From: Clostridia bacterium
GTDB lineage: Bacteria > Bacillota > DUOV01 > Zhaonellaceae
DNA: 46,186 nucleotides
Assembly (NCBI GenBank): GCA_012838615.1
Contig: DUOV01000173.1
Span: 1-46,186 of the forward strand
Reading direction: 5' to 3'
The number at the start of each line of letters is the position of its first letter. Within the stretch, counting starts at the first letter, position 1. Below the pieces are notes generated by a model, which saw only the letters and a program-made list of their open reading frames with translations, was not told the DNA's origin and searched no databases. Of this stretch, positions 7,440 to 16,017 are shown one piece after another. Both the position numbers and the translations under genes were made by a program.

Positions 7440-8022
7440 TTTGTTTATAAAAAACATTCCAAATCTACTAACCCTACTCAATATGCTGACTGGGCTTACT
7501 GTTTTATATCTAAATGTCGGTGAAGTCAGGCAAGACTACAAGGTGTTGTCTTATACTCTTATTCTCATTGCCGTCATGTTGGATGCCGTTGACGGAATGG
7601 CAGCTAGACTTCTTGGCGCCGAATCAGAGTTTGGCAAACAATTAGATTCCTTCGCCGACCTTGTTTCTTTTGGCATAGCTCCTATTGTAGTGCTACTGGA
7701 GGTATTACCCATCCACAGCAGACCAGGTATCCTCCTCGTGCTGTTGTTTTATCCTATTGCAGGTGCTTTCCGTCTGGCCCGATATAACCTGACTGATGAT
7801 TCCAGCTATTTTACTGGCCTGCCTATTACGGCCGCAGGATTTATCCAAGCCAGTTTTGGTTTATTTATAAATAGTCGTTTTCGGTTTTTTCCTGGTTGGG
7901 CTGTAGGTCAAACTGTTCTTTTAACCGCGTTACTTTCAGCAATGATGATAGGTAATTTTAAAGTTGGTCGCATCATCTTCCATCCTATTCAAAGTAAGTC
8001 AAGTCAAAATGCCCGCCCTTAA
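7405..8022 (+). CDS. pssA: CDP-diacylglycerol-serine O-phosphatidyltransferase
   Basis: 205 residues. The full CDP-alcohol phosphatidyltransferase signature DG-x2-AR-x8-G-x3-D-x3-D is visible (DGMAARLLG ... GKQLDSFAD). IPNLLTLLNMLTG at the N terminus and about six membrane segments match PssA type II. It makes phosphatidylserine from CDP-diacylglycerol and serine in the membrane. The start overlaps the flippase-like gene by 35 bases and has a strong GAGGAGG RBS inside that gene. It is the last gene of the feo operon; the stop is followed at once by a strong bidirectional terminator. Confidence 0.92.
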   Translation: MMTGKKPNIMADLFIKNIPNLLTLLNMLTGLTVLYLNVGEVRQDYKVLSYTLILIAVMLDAVDGMAARLLGAESEFGKQLDSFADLVSFGIAPIVVLLEVLPIHSRPGILLVLLFYPIAGAFRLARYNLTDDSSYFTGLPITAAGFIQASFGLFINSRFRFFPGWAVGQTVLLTALLSAMMIGNFKVGRIIFHPIQSKSSQNARP

Positions 8023-8023
8023 T

Positions 8024-8059
8024 ATATATAAAGCTCTGGAAAACCAGAGCTTTATATAT
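8024..8059. terminator. Bidirectional terminator between pssA and the small convergent ORF
   Basis: Perfect 16-bp stem (8024-8039 / 8044-8059) with an AAAA loop and A/T-rich flanks, so it can act on both strands. It contains the stop codon of the minus-strand ORF (8052-8054). Confidence 0.85.
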
Positions 8060-8312
8060 TTTCCTTGCCATACACTAATTCATAGCCTTTGGCTACTAGG
8101 TCTTGTTTCTCTTGGAAAGCTTTGAGCAAATCCTCACCTGTTTTCCCTTCAGCAATTAAATCCCTTAAAATATAATCGCAAAAACAACCTGGCTTATTCT
8201 GTAAATACTGCTCTCTAAATGATAAGTACAATTCTTCCTTTGTAAGACCTTTATCTATCAAACTTTTTAAAATACCATAGCAATCAACCCTGCACAGATT
8301 TGAGTTGTTCAT
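8052..8312 (-). CDS. Small Cys-containing protein of unknown function
   Basis: 86 residues, preceded by a very strong RBS (GAGGGGGGAGGAAT). Not recognised. The sequence is hydrophilic and probably helical, with two similar segments: a DKGLTKEELYLSFREQ-like unit and an AEGKTGEDLLKAFQEK-like unit, each preceded by Cys (C8/C12; C43/C45). It might be a duplicated helical metal-binding unit. It shares a terminator with the convergent feo operon. Probably a real gene, given the RBS and the internal repeat. Confidence 0.65.
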   Translation of the reverse strand: MNNSNLCRVDCYGILKSLIDKGLTKEELYLSFREQYLQNKPGCFCDYILRDLIAEGKTGEDLLKAFQEKQDLVAKGYELVYGKENI

Positions 8313-8406
8313 ATATTCCTCCCCCCTCTTTTAAGCTAGATCAGAAAAGCAGAGTTATAATTTTATTTTTGCACCAAAAGATATTCCTTACAAGCAAATA
8401 AGCAAA

Positions 8407-8434
8407 AAAAAACGCCAGGCCAAGCCTGACTGGG
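8407..8434 (-). terminator. Intrinsic terminator of the yicC-metK operon
   Basis: On the minus strand CAGGC-TTG-GCCTG is followed by GCG and a run of T, about 85 bases after the metK stop. Confidence 0.75.
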
Positions 8435-8518
8435 TAAAAATATATAGAAAGGGAGGTTCTTATATTTATTCTCTCATAACTTTACAAAAGTTAAACTAAA
8501 TAAAAAATAAAAACTACA

Positions 8519-9709
8519 TTATAAACCGGCAGATTTTCTCAAAATGTCAGCTTTATCTATACGCTCCCATGGTAAATCTAAATCAAGACGTCCAAAGTGT
8601 CCGTAAGCTGCCGTTTGCTTATAGATAGGTCTTCTTAAATTCAAACTTTGAATAATTGCTGCAGGTCTTAAATCAAAGTGCTTTTTAACAAGGGAAGTAA
8701 TTAACTCCTCATCTACTTTCCCGGTTCCAAAAGTATCAACCATAATTGATACAGGCTTGGCAACTCCTATAGCATAGGCCAGTTGAACTTCACATCGATC
8801 TGCTAAACCTGCCGCCACTATATTTTTGGCCACATAACGGGCAGCATAAGCTGCTGAACGGTCAACCTTAGTTGGATCTTTACCGGAGAAGGCACCTCCA
8901 CCGTGTCTAGCCATTCCGCCATAAGTATCGACAATAATCTTCCGGCCAGTTAAACCTGAGTCACCTTGAGGTCCGCCTACCACAAACCTTCCTGTTGGGT
9001 TAATGTAATACTTAGTGTCTTTAGTTATCAGTTCAGAAGGAATAACAGGTAAAATTACTTTTTCCAGTATATCATTATAAATAGTTTGGGAACCAATATC
9101 GGGATGGTGCTGAGTTGAAATAACTACTGTATCAACACGTACCGGTTTATCACCTTCATACTCAACTGTAACTTGAGATTTACCATCGGGGCGCAAATAG
9201 GATAAGGTGCCATCCTTGCGGACCTCAGAAAGCCTACGGGTTAATTTATGAGCTAAAGCTATTGGGAGAGGCATATACTCAGGCGTTTCATTGCTGGCAT
9301 AACCAAACATCATCCCTTGGTCTCCCGCACCGATCATAGCAATTTGATCATCGGTCATTTCACCTATTTTAGCTTCGTAAGCCTTATCAACACCCAGGGC
9401 AATATCTGGTGATTGCTCATCTATGGCAGTCAGTACTGCACAAGTATCTGCATCAAAACCATATTTAGCTCTCGTATAACCGATATCTCGAATAGTATCT
9501 CTTACAATCTTGGGGATATCCACATAGCACTTAGTTGTTATCTCTCCTGTCACTAAAACCAAACCAGTAGTTACAGCAGTTTCACAAGCAACTCTGGCAT
9601 CAGGATCTTGAGCAAAAATAGCATCCAAGATAGCGTCAGAAATCTGATCACATATTTTATCAGGATGACCTTCAGTTACAGATTCAGAAGTAAATAGTTT
9701 TTTTGTCAT
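8519..9709 (-). CDS. metK: S-adenosylmethionine synthetase
   Basis: 396 residues from the ATG at 9709, which has GGAGAG upstream and gives the family's usual length. The track start at 9733 adds eight residues and is unlikely. Signatures: [20 protein letters not shown], the hexapeptide-type [30 protein letters not shown] and DLPWE near the end. It makes SAM from methionine and ATP in the cytoplasm. It follows coaBC by 2 bases. This position is not the usual one and replaces priA as the neighbour of coaBC. No SAM riboswitch is seen. Confidence 0.98.
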   Translation of the reverse strand: MTKKLFTSESVTEGHPDKICDQISDAILDAIFAQDPDARVACETAVTTGLVLVTGEITTKCYVDIPKIVRDTIRDIGYTRAKYGFDADTCAVLTAIDEQSPDIALGVDKAYEAKIGEMTDDQIAMIGAGDQGMMFGYASNETPEYMPLPIALAHKLTRRLSEVRKDGTLSYLRPDGKSQVTVEYEGDKPVRVDTVVISTQHHPDIGSQTIYNDILEKVILPVIPSELITKDTKYYINPTGRFVVGGPQGDSGLTGRKIIVDTYGGMARHGGGAFSGKDPTKVDRSAAYAARYVAKNIVAAGLADRCEVQLAYAIGVAKPVSIMVDTFGTGKVDEELITSLVKKHFDLRPAAIIQSLNLRRPIYKQTAAYGHFGRLDLDLPWERIDKADILRKSAGL

Positions 9710-9711
9710 TG

Positions 9712-10959
9712 TTAACTCTCCTTTACCTGACACTCAAACCTGGGTAATGCAGCAATTCTATCTAACACCAGAGTAGCAATTTCGGCTTTTGTCAGAAGGG
9801 GGAACTCCTCAACTTGTCCATTTCGGTATAGTATGCTGACAATATTGGTATCAACCTCAAACCCAGCACCTTCTTTGGAAACATCATTTGCTACAAGTAA
9901 ATCTAGATTTTTTTCTTCTAACTTCTTTTTAGCGTTCATTGCTACTTGATCTGTTTCTGCTGCAAATCCTACCAAAATTTGTTTGTCTTTTATTTTTCCT
10001 AGTTCCTTTAGTATGTCAACTGTAGGGCATAATTCTATGGTTAAATTCTGTTCACCCTTTTTTATCTTACTCTGCTCAACTGTTTTGGGCTTATAATCTG
10101 CAACAGCTGCTGCCTTGATCACAACGTCAGCATCAGGAAAAACTTTTAAAACCTCATCCCGCATTTTTTCAGTACTAAAAGCCCTAATTAGTTTAACTCC
10201 TTGGGGAGGTTCTACAGTTGTATTTCCTGCTATTAAAGTTACTTGGGCTCCTCTTTTATATGCTTCTTTCGCAATAGCAAACCCCATTTTTCCTGAGCTC
10301 CTATTTCCTATGTAACGAACCGGATCAATAGCTTCCCTGGTACCACCAGCTGTTACTATTACTCTTTTGCCCTGAAAATCTTTCTTAAGACACAACAACC
10401 TTTCAATTTCCTCTAATATTACAGGTATAGCAGGTAGTCTGCCTTTACCGACCGTGCCACAAGCGAGGAACCCTTCTTCCGGCTCAATAAAATGAAATCC
10501 TATACTCTTTAAAAACTCAATGTTTTTTTGGGTAATTGGATTTTCGTACATATTTACATTCATAGAAGGGGCCAAAAGAACTGGCGCCTTGGTGGCTAAA
10601 ATTGTAGAAGTCAGTAAATTATCAGCTATACCAGTCGCTATTTTGGCTATAGTATTAGCCGTAGCCGGTACAACTACAAATAGCTCAGCCTTTAAAGCCA
10701 AATCAATGTGAGGCACATAAATACCTTGCGACCCAGTAGGCTCGTCCACTAAAACCGGATTTTTTGCTAAGGTTTCTAAAGTAAGAGGAGTAATAAAATC
10801 AAGAGCAGCTTTAGTGAGAATAACATGGACATTAAGTCCTTTTTTCACTAAGCTGCTAACTAACTCAGCTGCTTTATAAGCGGCAATACCTCCTGTAACC
10901 CCTACTATTACAGTTTTCCCAACCACTTTGTTACTTGATTCCGAATTTAGTCGGTTCAT
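9712..10959 (-). CDS. coaBC: Bifunctional phosphopantothenoylcysteine decarboxylase / phosphopantothenate-cysteine ligase
   Basis: 415 residues. The N-terminal CoaC flavoprotein domain ([38 protein letters not shown]) is followed from about 195 by the CoaB ligase domain ([41 protein letters not shown]). It carries out two successive steps of coenzyme A synthesis. The 10959 ATG overlaps rpoZ by 29 bases. A GTG about 11 codons later (NK-V-VGKTV) would give a more typical length, so the start is not certain. Confidence 0.96.
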   Translation of the reverse strand: MNRLNSESSNKVVGKTVIVGVTGGIAAYKAAELVSSLVKKGLNVHVILTKAALDFITPLTLETLAKNPVLVDEPTGSQGIYVPHIDLALKAELFVVVPATANTIAKIATGIADNLLTSTILATKAPVLLAPSMNVNMYENPITQKNIEFLKSIGFHFIEPEEGFLACGTVGKGRLPAIPVILEEIERLLCLKKDFQGKRVIVTAGGTREAIDPVRYIGNRSSGKMGFAIAKEAYKRGAQVTLIAGNTTVEPPQGVKLIRAFSTEKMRDEVLKVFPDADVVIKAAAVADYKPKTVEQSKIKKGEQNLTIELCPTVDILKELGKIKDKQILVGFAAETDQVAMNAKKKLEEKNLDLLVANDVSKEGAGFEVDTNIVSILYRNGQVEEFPLLTKAEIATLVLDRIAALPRFECQVKES

Positions 10960-11134
10960 AAGTTAACTTACCGGCTGCAATTTCTTTTAATGATCTGGTT
11001 ACAGGTTTTTCACCTTTCACGTTATCCGTGTCTGTTTGTCCGGTAAAGGAACGGGCTCTTTTTGCCGCTATAACAACTAAGCTATATTTACTATCAATTT
11101 GCTCTAATAACTCATCAATTGTAGGCTTATTCAC
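10931..11134 (-). CDS. rpoZ: RNA polymerase omega subunit
   Basis: 67 residues, typical length. IDELLEQIDSKYSLVVIAAKRARSF and a C-terminal PVTRSLKEIAAGKL fit RpoZ, which helps assemble the beta' subunit. It overlaps the end of gmk by 8 bases; the RBS GGAGGG lies within gmk. Confidence 0.93.
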   Translation of the reverse strand: MNKPTIDELLEQIDSKYSLVVIAAKRARSFTGQTDTDNVKGEKPVTRSLKEIAAGKLTYEPTKFGIK

Positions 11135-11729
11135 AAAATCCCTCCATTTTCTTCCTTTGTGGTCTGCACCTTTCAGCTATAATAACAGCTTTCAGTTTTT
11201 CAATAGCATTTTCTACAGTATCATTAACAATAACGTAATCATATTCGGTCACATAACTGAGCTCTTCGCAAGCACAACTAAGCCGTTTTTTTATAGCTTC
11301 AGCCGAATCAGTTCCCCTTTTAGTTATTCTATTTTCCAGTTCTTGAATGGAAGGGGGAACTATGAAAACAAAAACACCTTTGGGGTATTGCTTCTTTATA
11401 TTCATTGCTCCTTGGATATCAATTTCCAAAATAATATCTTTTCCCTGTTTAAGATGTTCTAAAACTTGCTTTTTGGGAGTACCGTAGTAATTATCATAAA
11501 CTTTTGCCCATTCAAGTAGTTCGTTGTTTGCTATCATCCGTTCAAATGTATCTTTATCTATATAGTAGTAATTAATACCTTCTTCCTCGCCTATTCTTGG
11601 CGCCCTTGTTGTCACAGATACCGAGTATCCCAGCTCCGGCATCTCTTCACGCAACATTTTGCAAAGAGTTCCTTTCCCAGCGCCAGAAGGTCCGGACAAA
11701 ACAATAAGTAAACCTGATGTTTCCACCAT
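11127..11729 (-). CDS. gmk: Guanylate kinase
   Basis: 200 residues. P-loop LSGPSGAGKGTL, then SVTTRAPRIGEEEGINYYYID (GMP binding) and ILEIDIQGAMNIKK. It converts GMP to GDP with ATP. The ATG shares a base with the remA stop (TAATG), indicating coupling. Confidence 0.97.
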   Translation of the reverse strand: MVETSGLLIVLSGPSGAGKGTLCKMLREEMPELGYSVSVTTRAPRIGEEEGINYYYIDKDTFERMIANNELLEWAKVYDNYYGTPKKQVLEHLKQGKDIILEIDIQGAMNIKKQYPKGVFVFIVPPSIQELENRITKRGTDSAEAIKKRLSCACEELSYVTEYDYVIVNDTVENAIEKLKAVIIAERCRPQRKKMEGFCE

Positions 11730-12001
11730 TATTCTACTCCCTCAACTAAATTACCATTTTCCTTAACGGATAAGCGGTGGGCAACGGTTTCAGGCTGAAC
11801 TGCTGAAAGTATTACATGATCACTATCGGTAATAATTACCGCTCTGGTACGACGTCCGTATGTAGCATCAATTAATACACCCTTATCCCTTGATTCTTGA
11901 ATAATTCGCTTAATCGGCGCTGATTCAGGACTCACAATGGCTATAATCCGATTAGCTGACACAATGTTACCAAAACCAATATTTATAAGTTTTATATCCA
12001 T
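11729..12001 (-). CDS. remA: Extracellular matrix / biofilm regulator RemA (DUF370)
   Basis: 90 residues, typical. [21 protein letters not shown] and [22 protein letters not shown] are the family signature. In Bacillus subtilis RemA is a DNA-binding activator of matrix genes. RBS AAGGGGGATATAAG. It lies in its standard place between yicC and gmk. Confidence 0.95.
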   Translation of the reverse strand: MDIKLINIGFGNIVSANRIIAIVSPESAPIKRIIQESRDKGVLIDATYGRRTRAVIITDSDHVILSAVQPETVAHRLSVKENGNLVEGVE

Positions 12002-12023
12002 CTTATATCCCCCTTGGAGTAGA

Positions 12024-12902
12024 TTATTCTAAATTCTGTACCTGCTCGCGAATTTTTTCAATTTCACTTTTTACGATTACCACCCTCTGACTTATATCTA
12101 GATCATTAGATTTAGAACCAATTGTATTAATCTCTCTATGCATTTCTTGGACTAAAAAATCCAGTTTTCGTCCAACCGGCCCATCACCAGATAAAAAAAT
12201 TTCTAATTGATCAAGATGACTTGACATTCTAACAAGCTCTTCTGTAATGTTAGAGCGTTCGGCCATGATAGCTACTTCCATGGCGATCCTATTTTCATCA
12301 ACAGGCGGGCTGTCAAGCAATTCTTCAATTCTAGCTAGTAGCTTACTTTGATATTCCTCCACTACCAAATGAGACCTTTCCTTTATTTCTTCCATTACTT
12401 CAGAAATATAGCTCTTACGCTTTAAAAGATCAGTTGCCAGTTTCTTCCCTTCTTCTAGACGCATACTTACCATTTCTTCAACAGCTATTTTAAGAGCCTC
12501 TAAAAAAACTGGCCAAAGTTGTTCCACATCCTCTTCATGCTGCTCAATTGTAATCATCTCAGGTAACTGGGCAAGAGCCATTAACTCAATATTATACTCA
12601 ATACCTAAAAATTGTGCTAATTCCTTCAGAGATTCATAATAAGCCATAGCTAATTCTTTGTCAACCTTTAGATTTCTCTTGATTTCTCCTGTTTCCTCAA
12701 TGTTGATATAAACATCAATACGTCCCCGGGCAAATGTATTTTTAAGATAACTTTTTATTCGTTCCTCAAACATCACATAAGTACGAGGAAGTCTTACCGC
12801 CATCTCTAAATATCGGTGATTAACTGATTTGATTTCAATTGTGATGCTTTTACCCTCCCCATTTGCCTCACCGCGACCGTATCCTGTCATACTAGCTACC
12901 AT
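12024..12902 (-). CDS. yicC: YicC/YloC family endoribonuclease-type protein
   Basis: 292 residues from the ATG at 12902 ([12 protein letters not shown]), with GGAAGGCGG upstream. The track start at 12962 adds a Lys-rich extension with no support. The N-terminal SMTGYGRG and [12 protein letters not shown], and the C-terminal [24 protein letters not shown], are diagnostic. Members are linked to RNA turnover. First gene of the yicC-remA-gmk-rpoZ-coaBC-metK run. Confidence 0.95.
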   Translation of the reverse strand: MVASMTGYGRGEANGEGKSITIEIKSVNHRYLEMAVRLPRTYVMFEERIKSYLKNTFARGRIDVYINIEETGEIKRNLKVDKELAMAYYESLKELAQFLGIEYNIELMALAQLPEMITIEQHEEDVEQLWPVFLEALKIAVEEMVSMRLEEGKKLATDLLKRKSYISEVMEEIKERSHLVVEEYQSKLLARIEELLDSPPVDENRIAMEVAIMAERSNITEELVRMSSHLDQLEIFLSGDGPVGRKLDFLVQEMHREINTIGSKSNDLDISQRVVIVKSEIEKIREQVQNLE

Positions 12903-13078
12903 ATTTTTTCCGCCTTCCTTTTTATTTTTATTCTTGGCAAAAATAAAATTTAAAACCATCAATATTGCATGATAAAAATAGACTTAAAAATAATTTACTT
13001 CTCTTTAGTATAACTAAATCCTGCTAAATTTTAAGCCAGCAGTCTTTTAGCAAATAAATTACGCTGGGCACACACAAT

Positions 13079-13122
13079 AAAAAAACGGCTGCTTAGAATA
13101 AACTAAACATAGCCGTTTTTTA
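13079..13122 (-). terminator. Terminator of the Ca2+ ATPase gene
   Basis: AAAAACGGCT ... AGCCGTTTTT arms enclose an inner TTTAG/CTAA hairpin, with T-rich tails on both sides. About 20 bases after the ATPase stop on the minus strand. Confidence 0.8.
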
Positions 13123-13141
13123 TAATTAAAAGTATTTAAGA

Positions 13142-15889
13142 TTAAGCTTTCACATAAATAAACTTACGAGCTATAGGCCTTAGAAGATAATAATTAATTG
13201 CTGTTAATAAAGTCCTTCCTCCGGCCACAAGTAGAACCAAAATCCAGTTATAAATATTTAGAGCTGTCGTTTTAAAAATAGGCTGTAAAGCAGGCAAGTA
13301 GATTACTGCTAATTCCATTAAAACCGAGCAACATACGGCTAACACCAAATATATATTGGAAAAAACCCCTACCTCAAAAACCGAATGCCTTTCAGACTTA
13401 CAGTCAAACACGTGAAATAATTGGGAAAAAACTAAAGTTGCAAAAGCCATGGTTCTTGCTAATACCAGATTGCCGTCACTTAAGTAAATAGCCAAAACAA
13501 AAACCAATAAAGTTCCCAGCCCAATTTGTAGTCCTCGGCTGGCAATTTTTCGCCAAAGACCTTGGGAAAAAACGCTTTCCTTTGGATGTCTGGGTTTTCT
13601 TAACATAATATCCTTGTCTGCATTATCTACACCTAAGGCCATGGCCGGCAAACCGTCTGTAACTAAGTTTACCCATAAGATTTGAATAGGAAGCAAAGGT
13701 AAAGGCAGGGCTAAAAGAGCAGCCAAAAACATTGTTAAGACCTCACCTACGTTACAAGACAGCAAATACCTGATAAACTTTCTGATATTATCATAAATAC
13801 CTCTGCCCTCTTCTACGGCCGCTACAATGGTAGCAAAATTATCATCAGCCAAAATCATGGCAGAGGCTTCCTTTGTCACGTCTGTTCCTGTCTTACCCAT
13901 AGCCACCCCAATATCAGCTTCTTTCACAGCAGGCGCATCATTTACACCGTCACCGGTCATAGCAACTATTTCTCCCTTTTCCTTTAGAGCTTTTACAATA
14001 CGCAGCTTATGGCTAGGTGACACTCTGGCATAAACTTTAATATCTTTTATGATGGCATGTAATTCATCATCACCTAGATAATCAAGTTCGGTGCCGGTAA
14101 CAACTAATCCACCTTCGTCTAACAAACCTAATTCTTTTGCTACAGCCTTGGCAGTAATTTGATGATCACCTGTAATCATAACAACCTTGATACCAGCCGC
14201 TTTACATGTTTTAATAGCTCGTATAGCCGATTGCCTTGGCGGATCGATCATGCCGGCCAAACCTAAAAAAGTCAAATTTTGTTCCAGCTTATCTTCCGCC
14301 AGATCTGTTACACCAGTTAAATTGCGGTAAGCCATACCTAAAACCCGTAGAGCTTGTTCACCCATCCTTTCATTTTGGCGAAGAATTTTATCTCTTAGCT
14401 CTTGGGTTAAGGGTACTTCTTGATTATTAATTAAAATATGGGTGCAAAGGTTTAAAACTATGTCTGGCGCGCCTTTTGTATAAAGTAGACGTTGATTATT
14501 CTCTTCCTTAAATAAAACCGACATGCGCTTCCGAACTGAATCGAAGGGAATCTCCAGTTCTCTGTTTCCCATTTTGGCCAGTTTTTCTCTCCAAATGCCA
14601 ACCTTAGCTGCCAGTACAACCAAAGCTCCCTCTGTCGGATCACCGATTATTTCCCAGTCCTGTTTTGCACCTTTCTTTTTAAACAAACTGCTGCCATTTT
14701 GTTTTTGTAAATCAGTATTAGCACAAAGGGCACAAGTTTTGGCCAATAACTCCATGGCTCTGCTGTTTTTATATTCTATCCTTCTTCCATCTAGCTGTAT
14801 ATCGCCTATTGGTTCATATCCCTCACCTGTAACAGTATAGGTATGTCCGTCACAAAAAACTTGCCGCACAGTCATTTTATTTTGAGTAAGGGTGCCTGTT
14901 TTATCGGAACAAATATATGTAGCACAACCTAATGTTTCAACAGCAGGTAACTTGCGAACAATAGCGTTTCGGCGTATCATCTTTTGTACACCTATAGCCA
15001 AAGCAACGGTCACTATGGCAGGAAGGCCTTCCGGTATCGCAGCTACAGCCAGACTAACACCAGTCAGAAACATTTGGTATATTTCTTCTCCACGCCAAAC
15101 ACCAGTTACAACAACTACTGCACAAATCAATAAACAACAGATGACCAAAATTTTCCCCAACTGTTCCAACCTTTTTTGTAATGGTGTTTGTTCTTCCTCA
15201 ACTTGTTGCATCATGCCTGCAATTTTACCCATTTCTGTGTCCATGCCTGTAGCAATAACTACGGCCTTTCCTCTGCCTCTGGTAACAGCAGTTCCCAAAA
15301 ACAGGGTATTAGTTCGATCACCTATACCTACCTCAGTAGCTGTTATAGTTTCCGAAGATTTTTTTACGGGGTGAGATTCACCGGTAAGAGTTGCTTCATC
15401 TACTTCCAGGTTAGTAGCTTCCAGTATTCTAGCATCGGCGGGTATTTTATCACCCATTTCAACTAATAAAACATCCCCTGGCACTAACTTATCGGCACTA
15501 ACAACAGTTTGTTTACCATCTCGTATGACTTTTGCTTCTGGGGAAGTCAATTTTTTGAGAGCCTCTAAAGATTTTTCAGCCCTGTACTCCTGTACAAAGC
15601 CAAGAATAGCGTTGATAATAATAATTGCCAGGATAGTCAAAGCATCTGCATATTCACCCAGCATACCGGAAATAAGGGCTGCCGCAATTAAAACCAAAAC
15701 CATAAAATCTGTAAACTGTCCTATAAACATCTTTAGGGGGGAGGATCTCTTAAATTCCTGTAACTGATTTAAGCCAAATTCCCCTAGCCGAGCTAATGCT
15801 TCCTTGGTATTTAATCCTTTATCAACATCTGTTTTTAAAATAGTTAATACTTCTGGTATACTAAATTGATACCATTTTCGTTCTTGCAT
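13142..15889 (-). CDS. Calcium-transporting P-type ATPase (SERCA/PMCA type)
   Basis: 915 residues. N-terminal cation-ATPase domain (WYQFSIPEVLTIL), actuator TGES (LTGESHPV), membrane segment PEGLP (AAIPEGLPAIV), phosphorylation site DKTGTLTQNKM, nucleotide-binding KGAPD, hinge MITGDH and GDGVNDAPAVKEADIG. The C-terminal membrane helices include NLVTDGLPAMALG. This is the P2A type, related to B. subtilis YloB, which exports Ca2+ from the cytoplasm. RBS AGGGGTGA. It sits back to back with rqcH, as its homologue does in B. subtilis (yloA/yloB), but in divergent orientation here. Confidence 0.96.
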   Translation of the reverse strand: MQERKWYQFSIPEVLTILKTDVDKGLNTKEALARLGEFGLNQLQEFKRSSPLKMFIGQFTDFMVLVLIAAALISGMLGEYADALTILAIIIINAILGFVQEYRAEKSLEALKKLTSPEAKVIRDGKQTVVSADKLVPGDVLLVEMGDKIPADARILEATNLEVDEATLTGESHPVKKSSETITATEVGIGDRTNTLFLGTAVTRGRGKAVVIATGMDTEMGKIAGMMQQVEEEQTPLQKRLEQLGKILVICCLLICAVVVVTGVWRGEEIYQMFLTGVSLAVAAIPEGLPAIVTVALAIGVQKMIRRNAIVRKLPAVETLGCATYICSDKTGTLTQNKMTVRQVFCDGHTYTVTGEGYEPIGDIQLDGRRIEYKNSRAMELLAKTCALCANTDLQKQNGSSLFKKKGAKQDWEIIGDPTEGALVVLAAKVGIWREKLAKMGNRELEIPFDSVRKRMSVLFKEENNQRLLYTKGAPDIVLNLCTHILINNQEVPLTQELRDKILRQNERMGEQALRVLGMAYRNLTGVTDLAEDKLEQNLTFLGLAGMIDPPRQSAIRAIKTCKAAGIKVVMITGDHQITAKAVAKELGLLDEGGLVVTGTELDYLGDDELHAIIKDIKVYARVSPSHKLRIVKALKEKGEIVAMTGDGVNDAPAVKEADIGVAMGKTGTDVTKEASAMILADDNFATIVAAVEEGRGIYDNIRKFIRYLLSCNVGEVLTMFLAALLALPLPLLPIQILWVNLVTDGLPAMALGVDNADKDIMLRKPRHPKESVFSQGLWRKIASRGLQIGLGTLLVFVLAIYLSDGNLVLARTMAFATLVFSQLFHVFDCKSERHSVFEVGVFSNIYLVLAVCCSVLMELAVIYLPALQPIFKTTALNIYNWILVLLVAGGRTLLTAINYYLLRPIARKFIYVKA

Positions 15890-15961
15890 GTTATCACCCC
15901 TGGAGAAAATAATTCCATTTTTACATTTATATGTAAATCCCTGATAAACATGCTATCCACA

Positions 15962-15990
15962 TTGCAAGTCATTACAAGCTTTTATAAAAT
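15962..15990 (+). promoter_or_regulatory. Promoter of rqcH
   Basis: TTGCAA (15962-15967) and TAAAAT (15985-15990), 17-base spacer, about 28 bases before the rqcH start codon. Confidence 0.5.
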
Positions 15991-16017
15991 AAACTAAAAA
16001 TTAAAGAAGGGATTAAC

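Noticed and set aside
9710-9735. SAM riboswitch before metK
   Set aside because: metK starts 2 bases after coaBC; there is no leader space.
11028-11462. 144-residue plus-strand ORF across rpoZ/gmk
   Set aside because: Antisense to two certain genes and low-complexity Phe/Ser-rich.
14892-15374. 160-residue ORF opposite the Ca2+ ATPase
   Set aside because: Antisense shadow of a well-conserved P-type ATPase; no RBS or family match.
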